Source: Oscillospiraceae bacterium (GTDB lineage: Bacteria > Bacillota > Clostridia > Oscillospirales > Acutalibacteraceae). Taken from it: a DNA stretch of 64,000 nucleotides. Below the pieces are notes generated by a model that saw only the letters and a program-made list of their open reading frames with translations, did no database searches and was not told the origin of the DNA. Position numbers and translations under genes: made by a program. Positions 9,928 through 16,525 of the stretch are shown in pieces; position 1 is the stretch's first letter, and each line of letters begins with the position of its first letter. The stretch spans positions 1 to 64,000 of the forward strand of contig SVPM01000001.1 in NCBI GenBank assembly GCA_015065865.1, in the 5' to 3' direction.

Positions 9928-10325
9928 ACGGCACATCCTTTCGCGGCACACGCTTCACACCGTCCGAACAGCATGGTAGCACGCTCGTCGGCGGTGAAAT
10001 GATGACGTTTTAACAGTTCGCGTTCCACGAAGGCGGTGATATCGTGATCGAGATGCACCACGCGTCCGCAATCCACGCATTTCAAATGCAAGTGGTCGCG
10101 GCATCCTTCGCCGCCCAATATCTGATAGGTAAATTGGCGGCTGTTGCCCCGCACGAAACGGCGCACCGTGCCGTCCGCCACCAAAGCGGTCATTAAGCGA
10201 TACAAGGTGCTTTTGCCGGTCGGCAGGGCAGCGGCGATCTCCTCGATGGTACAAGGAGAATCCGCGTGCTCCCGCAAAAATGCAAGCAACAGTTCTTTGC
10301 CGTCGGTACGGTAATGGGTCGCCAC
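9924..10325 (-). CDS. Fur family metal-responsive regulator (Zur candidate)
   Basis: TIEEIAAALPTGKSTLYRLMTAL wHTH, DHLHLKCVDCGRVVHLD, CEACAAKGC; likely GTG start at 10325. The track ORF to 10841 is over-extended. Confidence 0.9.
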   Translation of the reverse strand: MATHYRTDGKELLLAFLREHADSPCTIEEIAAALPTGKSTLYRLMTALVADGTVRRFVRGNSRQFTYQILGGEGCRDHLHLKCVDCGRVVHLDHDITAFVERELLKRHHFTADERATMLFGRCEACAAKGCAV

Positions 10326-10345
10326 ATCGCTCACCTCACAAAAAT

Positions 10346-10360
10346 TGAGAATTACTCTCA
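10346..10360. promoter_or_regulatory. Fur/Zur-type 7-1-7 operator candidate TGAGAATTACTCTCA
   Basis: Inverted repeat immediately downstream of the -10 of the regulator/znu operon promoter. Confidence 0.7.
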
Positions 10361-10362
10361 GT

Positions 10363-10391
10363 AGTATAGTGCTCGCCGATGGATTTGTCAA
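10363..10391 (-). promoter_or_regulatory. sigma-A promoter TTGACA-17-TATACT for fur-like/znuACB
   Basis: Read on the minus strand; consensus -35, 17-bp spacer. Confidence 0.85.
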
Positions 10392-10451
10392 GTGGGACTT
10401 GATTTTTTTGTAAGTTGCGCGTACAATATACGAAGAGAAAGGGGTGGCCGT

Positions 10452-11087
10452 ATGGCAGTCTGTTATATCGTGGGTGCGGCGGCGTATTGTGCGCCGTTTA
10501 TACCGTCGGCGGGCGATTGGGTGATCGCGGCGGACGGCGGTCTTGCACACCTGCAAGCGCGCGGCATCACCCCCGACCGTGTGGTGGGCGATTTTGATTC
10601 GCTCGGCACACCGCCCGTGGGGGAGGGGGTTCTGACCTTTCCTGTGGAGAAGGACGATACCGATACCATGCTGGCCGTGCGGTTGGCGTGGGAGGCAGGG
10701 TATCGTGAGTTCCGCTTGCTTGCGGGCACGGGCGGGCGTGCGGACCACACGCTGGCCAATCTGCAGATCCTTTTGTGGGTGGCACGGCGCGGCGGGCGTG
10801 CGGTACTTTGCGGGGAGGATGAGTGTTTTGCCACCCTGCAAAACGGTACGGCACGGTTTTTAAAGACCGCCGCGGGTAACTTTTCGCTTTTTGCACAGGG
10901 CGGCGATGCTCACGGCGTGACGGTGCAAGGGGCGTACTACACACTGACGGACGGCATCCTCACGGCAGAACACGCACGGGGAGTCAGCAATCATTTCACG
11001 GGTAAGCCCTGCACCGTGACGGTGCGGGACGGCGCTGTGTTGATATATTGGCAAGGCACGGCGGATGAGGTGACGTTTGATGAGTGA
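10452..11087 (+). CDS. thiamine diphosphokinase
   Basis: VIAADGGLAHLQARGITPDRVVGDFDSLG, DDTDTMLAV, GRADHTLANL motifs. Confidence 0.92.
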   Translation: MAVCYIVGAAAYCAPFIPSAGDWVIAADGGLAHLQARGITPDRVVGDFDSLGTPPVGEGVLTFPVEKDDTDTMLAVRLAWEAGYREFRLLAGTGGRADHTLANLQILLWVARRGGRAVLCGEDECFATLQNGTARFLKTAAGNFSLFAQGGDAHGVTVQGAYYTLTDGILTAEHARGVSNHFTGKPCTVTVRDGAVLIYWQGTADEVTFDE

Positions 11088-11823
11088 GTGGCAGATACAC
11101 CGCGTGGGGGCGATCGATTCCACCAACACGGCGCTGAAACGTATGGCATTGGACGGAGCACCCGACGGTACGGTGCTGATGGCAGACAGCCAATACGGCG
11201 GACACGGACGTATGGGGCGCGTGTTCCGCTCGCCGCACGGCGGACTGTATATGAGCGTATTGTTGCGCCGCCCGATCCGTGAGGGGGTGAGCCCCCTGTG
11301 GACGGTGGCGGCGGCAACGGCGGCCGCCGAGGCGTGCGAAGCGTTGTGCGGTCGGCCGATCGGCATCAAATGGGTGAACGATCTGTTTTTGGACGGCCGT
11401 AAAGTGTGCGGCATTTTGGCGGAAAGCGTAACCGACCTTGCCACCGAAACGATGTGCACGGTGGTGGGGTTCGGGGTGAATATCACATCGCCCGCGGGCG
11501 GTTTTTCGGCAGATATTGCCGACGTAGCGGGCGCTTTATGTAAAGAGGCCGCGCCCGATGCGCGTGACCGCTTGGCGGCGGATATTCTCGCCGGCTTCGC
11601 GGCGTACACCGCGGACCTTTCGGCACGCACTTTTCTTGCAGGTTACCGCGCCCGTTCGATTTTGGATGGGCGGACCGTCACCTTTTTCGAGGAAGGAACC
11701 CCGCACACCGCACAGGTTTGCGGGGTGGACGATAACGGCGGATTGATCGTGTGTGAAGCGGGGGTGCACCGCGTGTTGACGGCAGGGGAGGTCACCACCC
11801 ACCGCGAAAAGGAAATTTTGTAA
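11080..11823 (+). CDS. birA: biotin--[acetyl-CoA-carboxylase] ligase
   Basis: DSTNTALKRMA, ADSQYGGHGRMGRVFRSPHGGLYMSVLLR, IKWVNDLFLDGRKVCGIL; N-terminal HTH absent (single-domain type). Confidence 0.92.
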   Translation: MSEWQIHRVGAIDSTNTALKRMALDGAPDGTVLMADSQYGGHGRMGRVFRSPHGGLYMSVLLRRPIREGVSPLWTVAAATAAAEACEALCGRPIGIKWVNDLFLDGRKVCGILAESVTDLATETMCTVVGFGVNITSPAGGFSADIADVAGALCKEAAPDARDRLAADILAGFAAYTADLSARTFLAGYRARSILDGRTVTFFEEGTPHTAQVCGVDDNGGLIVCEAGVHRVLTAGEVTTHREKEIL

Positions 11824-11830
11824 AAAAGAC

Positions 11831-11859
11831 TTGCATTTTCAAAACGAGTGTGGTATAAT
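11831..11859 (+). promoter_or_regulatory. promoter TTGCAT-17-TATAAT (TGG extended -10) for secG
   Basis: Motif and spacing seen directly. Confidence 0.75.
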
Positions 11860-11899
11860 ACCGCTGTTATTTACGGAAATGTACTTGGAGGTAAGAAAA

Positions 11900-12151
11900 A
11901 TGGGCATTTGGGAATACATTGTGGGTATCGTGCTGATCATTATGGCGTTGTTGGTCATCGCCGTGGTGTTGCTGCAGGAAGGCCGTGAGGCGAATTTGGG
12001 CGCTATTTCGGGTGCAGCGGATACCTTTATGGAAAAGGGTAAAGCCCGCACGCTGGATGCGTTCCTCGCGAAGTGGACCAAGGTGATCTCCATCGTGTTC
12101 TTCGTGCTGGTGTTCGTCGGTATGTTGGTCACCCAGTTCGTTGCGAAATAA
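11900..12151 (+). CDS. secG: preprotein translocase subunit SecG
   Basis: Two TM helices, LLQEGREANLGAISGAADTF motif; start trimmed from 11831 (promoter region). Confidence 0.92.
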   Translation: MGIWEYIVGIVLIIMALLVIAVVLLQEGREANLGAISGAADTFMEKGKARTLDAFLAKWTKVISIVFFVLVFVGMLVTQFVAK

Positions 12152-12166
12152 GAAAAGCATTTGCGA

Positions 12167-12199
12167 CCGCACGTTCTTCGGAACGTGCGGTTTTTTTTT
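12167..12199 (+). terminator. intrinsic terminator after secG
   Basis: CCGCACGTTC-TTCG-GAACGTGCGG-T9. Confidence 0.95.
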
Positions 12200-12238
12200 G
12201 TATAAATCATCGCCTGCCTGCCATATACTGCCATTGAG

Positions 12239-12472
12239 GTGATGACAGTGAAAACATGGTTGCGTGAAAATCTGTTGCGTCCGCCCGTGCGGGAGGATGC
12301 GTTGGCCGAGGCGATGCAGGAGGTCTGCGGACAGTTGCAGTCGGTGGATTCCCGCTTTGCGGAGGAAACCGATGAGGACTTGTTGGATGCGTGTATGTAC
12401 GAGCGGCTGGCGCTGCAGGCGCGTTACCGCTATTTGACCCGCTTGGTGCGCCGTCGCGTGCAGAGTGTATGA
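12239..12472 (+). CDS. YaaL/DUF2508 family protein
   Basis: Short protein with typical position directly upstream of bofA. Confidence 0.65.
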   Translation: MMTVKTWLRENLLRPPVREDALAEAMQEVCGQLQSVDSRFAEETDEDLLDACMYERLALQARYRYLTRLVRRRVQSV

Positions 12473-12654
12473 GCAGGTGGTCCGTGTGGTGGCGCTCGGC
12501 GGTAGGCGGCGTGGCCGCTTTGCTGATGGTGGATGCGGTGGGCTCCTTCACGGGGGTGTCGCTGGCGTTGAATCCGCTCACGCTCGGCACGTGCGGGGCG
12601 TTTGGTGTGCCGGGCGTGGTGACATTGTTGGTGCTGAAAGCGGTGTTCGGTTGA
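12469..12654 (+). CDS. bofA: pro-sigma-K processing inhibitor BofA family protein
   Basis: LNPLTLGTCGAFGVPGVVTLLVLKAVFG C-terminus; ATGA overlap with the DUF2508 gene. Confidence 0.8.
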   Translation: MSRWSVWWRSAVGGVAALLMVDAVGSFTGVSLALNPLTLGTCGAFGVPGVVTLLVLKAVFG

Positions 12655-12710
12655 CAAATACGTGAAATTTCGTTACAATACAAGGGATGTCATCTAAGGA
12701 GTAACAGCCG

Positions 12711-13847
12711 ATGAAAATATTGATGATCCCCTCGTGGTATCCCACACCGCAAATGCCGATGTTGGGCACCTTTTACAAAGAGCAAGCCGAAGCGATGGCC
12801 GCCGCAGGCGCACAAGTCGCGGTGATCTATGCGGATGTCAACGGCCGTTTCAGCGGTAACGGCACCCACGTGTTTACCGAAAACGGTGTGTATACCATCC
12901 TTTGTCAAAAATTGAACGTCACCCCGCGGGTGGAGCGCGGACGCGTGTGGCAACGTACCGCTATGTTGCGAAAAGCGTTTCGGCATCTGTGCCGCGAGTG
13001 GGGACGTCCCGACGTGGTGAATCTCCGTTCGTCGTTGCAAGGCTACGAAGCGTTGGCACTTTGCCGCCGCGAGCAATTGCCGCTCTTTTTTATGGAGCAT
13101 TCCTCGGTGGTGCTCACCGAAGGGGAGAATACTGCCGCCCGTCGCCGTCTTACGGCGGTGATGCAGGCGGCGGGGGTGAACGCTTGTGTGAGCGAAGCGT
13201 TGCGAGCGGTGATGCAACCGATCGCCGATACGCGTGTGATTCCCGATCTGGTGGACGACGGTCGCTTTGTGCCGATGCCGCAGGACACGGGAGATACCTT
13301 CCGTTTCCGTGCGATGGGCCAACTGCGCCCCATCAAAGGGTACGACACCTTGATTGCCGCGTTTGCGACACTGTGTGAACGTACCGATCGTGCGGTTCGT
13401 TTGGAAATTGCGGGTGCGGGGGCTTTGCGTGAACAACTGCAGCAGCAGATCGCCGATGCGGGGCTTTCGGACGTGTGCCGCTTGGTGGGAATCATCCCGC
13501 GGGAGGAAACACCCCGCTTTATGAACGGATGTGACTGCTTTATCTGTTCCTCCCGCCACGAAACGCTCTCCTGTGTGCTGAATGAAGCCGCCGCCTGCGG
13601 CAAACCTCTCATCAGCACGCGTTGCGGCGGCCCCGCTGATATTATTACCGCCACGAACGGCTTGCTGGTGGCGGTGGACGACGTAGCCGCCATGGCCGAA
13701 GCGATGGAGCGTATGTTGTGTGAAGCGGAGCGCTATTCGCCCGAGGCGATTCGTGCCGAAACCGTTGCGCGGTTTGGTAAAGAGGCGGTCAGCCGCCGTT
13801 TGCTTGCGGCGTGTGAAGAAGCAATAGCGGGAGGTGCCGTGCATTGA
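12711..13847 (+). CDS. glycosyltransferase (GT4-like)
   Basis: N-term MKILMIPSWYPTPQMPMLGTFYKEQAEAM; FRFRAMGQLRPIKGYDTLIAAF; SRHETLSCVLNEAAACGKPLISTRCGGPADI. Confidence 0.88.
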   Translation: MKILMIPSWYPTPQMPMLGTFYKEQAEAMAAAGAQVAVIYADVNGRFSGNGTHVFTENGVYTILCQKLNVTPRVERGRVWQRTAMLRKAFRHLCREWGRPDVVNLRSSLQGYEALALCRREQLPLFFMEHSSVVLTEGENTAARRRLTAVMQAAGVNACVSEALRAVMQPIADTRVIPDLVDDGRFVPMPQDTGDTFRFRAMGQLRPIKGYDTLIAAFATLCERTDRAVRLEIAGAGALREQLQQQIADAGLSDVCRLVGIIPREETPRFMNGCDCFICSSRHETLSCVLNEAAACGKPLISTRCGGPADIITATNGLLVAVDDVAAMAEAMERMLCEAERYSPEAIRAETVARFGKEAVSRRLLAACEEAIAGGAVH

Positions 13848-14680
13848 ATCTGCCGATAACTCACAATCTCACAGCGCACACCGAAGGGGAACTGCTGTAT
13901 TACACCTTTCCTACGCTGGATGCCGTGCCGTTTGTGCGGCACGCCGTGTCCACCCGCTTGGGCGGTGTGAGCGAGGGGATCTTTGAAAGTATGAATTTGA
14001 GTTTCGGGCGGGGGGATGACCCCGTGCGTGTGCGGGAGAACTTTGACCGCCTATGCGGGGCGATCGGTGTGGACACCGATCGCATCGTGCTCTCTCGTCA
14101 GGAACACCACACCTTTGTGCGTAACGTCACAGCGGCGGATTGCGGCAAAGGCATCACCCGCGAGCGGGATTACGATGATTTTGACGGCCTGCTGACCGAT
14201 GAAGCAGGGGTGGTGCTGTGCACGCAATACGCTGATTGCGTGCCTCTCTTGTTTGCCGATCCGAAACGGCGGGTGGTGGGAACTTCTCACTCGGGTTGGA
14301 AAGGCACGGTGGCGGAAATGGGGCGTGTCACGGTGGAACGGATGGTGTCGGATTACGGTTGCCGCCGTGAGGATATCGTGGCGGGTATCGGCCCGTCCAT
14401 CGGCCCGTGTTGCTTCGAGGTGGATGAACCGGTATACGAGCGCTTTTCGGCGTTGGGTGTGTGGGATGACGCTTGTGTAAAACGAATGCCCAACGGCAAA
14501 TTTTACATTGATATGTGGCAGGTCAACCGCCGCATTTTGTTGGCGGCGGGACTCAAGGAGGAACATATCAGCGTGACCGATCTTTGCACCCGTTGCCGTC
14601 CCGATGTGTTTTGGTCGCATCGTGCCACCAACGGTGTGCGCGGAAGCCTTGCGGCGTTGATTTCAATAGGAACAGAGTAA
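13844..14680 (+). CDS. pgeF: peptidoglycan editing factor PgeF (laccase-domain/YfiH family)
   Basis: STRLGGVSEGIFESMNLSF, ADCVPLLFADPKRRVVGTSHSGWKGT, GPSIGPCCFEVDEPV; TTG start. Confidence 0.92.
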   Translation: MNLPITHNLTAHTEGELLYYTFPTLDAVPFVRHAVSTRLGGVSEGIFESMNLSFGRGDDPVRVRENFDRLCGAIGVDTDRIVLSRQEHHTFVRNVTAADCGKGITRERDYDDFDGLLTDEAGVVLCTQYADCVPLLFADPKRRVVGTSHSGWKGTVAEMGRVTVERMVSDYGCRREDIVAGIGPSIGPCCFEVDEPVYERFSALGVWDDACVKRMPNGKFYIDMWQVNRRILLAAGLKEEHISVTDLCTRCRPDVFWSHRATNGVRGSLAALISIGTE

Positions 14681-14683
14681 ACG

Positions 14684-14738
14684 ATCCCTTCATAGGATGG
14701 AGTGAGTACATCACCGATCCTATGGGGGGATAGTTTTT
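14684..14738 (+). promoter_or_regulatory. 15-bp hairpin + T5 tract overlapping dpaA ribosome-binding site
   Basis: ATCCCTTCATAGGAT (14684-14698) pairs fully (2 G-U) with ATCCTATGGGGGGAT (14717-14731), followed by AGTTTTT then ATG. Confidence 0.8.
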
Positions 14739-15614
14739 ATGCAAACCATTGAAACTTTTGCCGTGATAGGCGGCGACCTGCGCGCCGCCTATCTTGCCGG
14801 CTTATTGGCGCAGGACGGGTTCAAAGTCATTACATCGGGGTTGGACAGCACCGATCTGCCGCCCTGTGTTACCGGTTGTACCAATCTGACACAAGCGGTA
14901 TCACTGGCGGATTGCGTGGTGTTGCCTCTTCCGGTCACGACCGACGGTACCACGTTGAATGCACCGTTTTCGCGTGTACGCATCCAGTCGGAGCAGGTGT
15001 TGGGAGCGCTTTCGCCGTCGCAATTTGCGGTGGGCGGCGGTGTGCCTGCCGCGTGGTGTGAACAGGCGGCGGAAAACGGGGTCACGTTGCACGACTACTT
15101 ACAGCGGGAGGAGTTGGCACTGCTCAACAGCGTGCCCACCGCCGAGGGCGCGGTGCAACTGGCCATGGAGGAGTTGCCGGTCACTCTGCGCGGCGCGCGG
15201 GCACTGGTTACGGGGTACGGACGTGTGGCGCGTGCGCTGTGTTCGCTGCTTATTGCTATGGGAGCGGAGGTAACGGTGGCGGCACGGCGCTGTTCCGACC
15301 GCGCGGCGGCATCGGTTGCGGGGTGCTCCGCCGTAGAACTCGCGGCGGTTGCGGATGCAGGAGATTTTGACGTGATCTTCAACACCGTGCCGGCACTCGT
15401 ATTCGATGCCGCGCTTTTGAAAAAGCTGGAGCGTTCCACCTTGCTGATCGATCTGGCATCTCGCCCCGGCGGCGTGGATTTTGCGGCGGCGGCAGCACTG
15501 CAAATGAAAACCGTGTGGGCGTTATCCCTGCCGGGGCGGGTGGCACCGAAGAGCGCTGCCGATATTCTTCGGCAGACGGTGCTCAATATGTTGCGTGAGG
15601 AGGGACGGTTATGA
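14739..15614 (+). CDS. dpaA: dipicolinate synthase subunit A (SpoVFA)
   Basis: FAVIGGDLRAAYLAGLLAQDGFKV, VLPLPVTTDGTTLNAPFS, ALVTGYGRVARALCSLLIAMGAEVTVAAR. Confidence 0.93.
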   Translation: MQTIETFAVIGGDLRAAYLAGLLAQDGFKVITSGLDSTDLPPCVTGCTNLTQAVSLADCVVLPLPVTTDGTTLNAPFSRVRIQSEQVLGALSPSQFAVGGGVPAAWCEQAAENGVTLHDYLQREELALLNSVPTAEGAVQLAMEELPVTLRGARALVTGYGRVARALCSLLIAMGAEVTVAARRCSDRAAASVAGCSAVELAAVADAGDFDVIFNTVPALVFDAALLKKLERSTLLIDLASRPGGVDFAAAAALQMKTVWALSLPGRVAPKSAADILRQTVLNMLREEGRL

Positions 15615-16186
15615 GCGGATTACGTATCGGATGGGCGCTGTGCGGATCGTTTTGCACACTGGCAACCGTGACGGCGGAGATCGCCGAAACGGTGGCAGCA
15701 GGGCACACGGTGTATCCCATCTTCTCCGCACCGATGTGCGCGGTGGATACGCGTTTCGGCACGGCGGAACACTGGCGTATGCAGATAAGCGATCTGTGCG
15801 GACGTTCGCCCCTCACTACCCTCACCGAAGTGGAACCGCTCGGCCCGCGGGATATGCTGGACGTATTGGTGGTGGCACCTTGCACGGGCAGTACACTGGC
15901 ACGGCTGGCGGCGGGGGACAGCAGCGGTGCCGTGACACTGGCGGTAAAATCTCACCTGCGGCGTGAGCGGCCGGTGGTGCTTGCGGTATCTACCAACGAT
16001 GCGCTGGCAGGCTCCTTCCCGTCGATCGCCGCGTTGAAAAATCGCAAACACTACTATTTTGTACCGATGCGGCAGGATGCGCCCGTTGAAAAGCCGAATT
16101 CCTTGGTGGCGGATTTCTCGCGCATCGGCGATACGATTTACGCCGCACGGCAGGGGCGCCAACTGCAACCGCTGTTTTTGGGGTGA
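15611..16186 (+). CDS. dpaB: dipicolinate synthase subunit B (SpoVFB)
   Basis: IGWALCGSFCTL, VVAPCTGSTLARLAAGDSSGAVTLAVKSHLRRERPVVLAVSTNDAL flavoprotein motifs; follows dpaA. Confidence 0.93.
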   Translation: MSGLRIGWALCGSFCTLATVTAEIAETVAAGHTVYPIFSAPMCAVDTRFGTAEHWRMQISDLCGRSPLTTLTEVEPLGPRDMLDVLVVAPCTGSTLARLAAGDSSGAVTLAVKSHLRRERPVVLAVSTNDALAGSFPSIAALKNRKHYYFVPMRQDAPVEKPNSLVADFSRIGDTIYAARQGRQLQPLFLG

Positions 16187-16193
16187 AAAAGGC

Positions 16194-16230
16194 TCAAGGA
16201 GAATTTTCAAATTCTCCTTGACTTTTTTTT
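16194..16230 (+). terminator. intrinsic terminator after dpaB
   Basis: TCAAGGAGAATTT-TC-AAATTCTCCTTGA-C-T8. Confidence 0.93.
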
Positions 16231-16246
16231 CGACATATTCTATAAT
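16218..16246 (+). promoter_or_regulatory. promoter TTGACT-17-TATAAT of the alaS leader, overlapping the preceding terminator
   Basis: -35 at 16218-16223 in terminator 3' arm, -10 at 16241-16246. Confidence 0.8.
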
Positions 16247-16252
16247 ATATAC

Positions 16253-16503
16253 AATAATGCAATCGGCGTTGAGGAAGTCCATTTGCGTTTGCCGCACAGA
16301 GAGGGATGCTCGATATTTTTTTCGGCTGAAAGGCATCCTGCAGAGTCAAGCGCAAAAAGCCGCTTCGGAGCCGTTGTCGCGAGGAGCGACACGCCCTGTC
16401 TGCGTTATCGGGCAAACGAGTGGGAGCCGTTTGCGGCTTCAATTTGGGTGGTACCACGGAGTTTCCGTCCCATATACGGGCGGGGACTCTTTCTATTTTT
16501 TAA
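16253..16503 (+). ncRNA. T-box riboswitch leader (alanine) upstream of alaS
   Basis: Stem I-like AGAGAGGGATGC...GCATCC, T-box GGGTGGTACCAC, terminator GAGTTTCCGTCCC-atata-CGGGCGGGGACTC plus T-rich tail, directly before alaS. Confidence 0.9.
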
Positions 16504-16525
16504 AATGAGAGGATGTCAAAACACA

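Noticed and set aside
16283-16525. N-terminal extension of AlaS in the ORF track
   Set aside because: This stretch is the T-box leader; the AlaS family N-terminus starts at MKWTGLNELREKY (16526).
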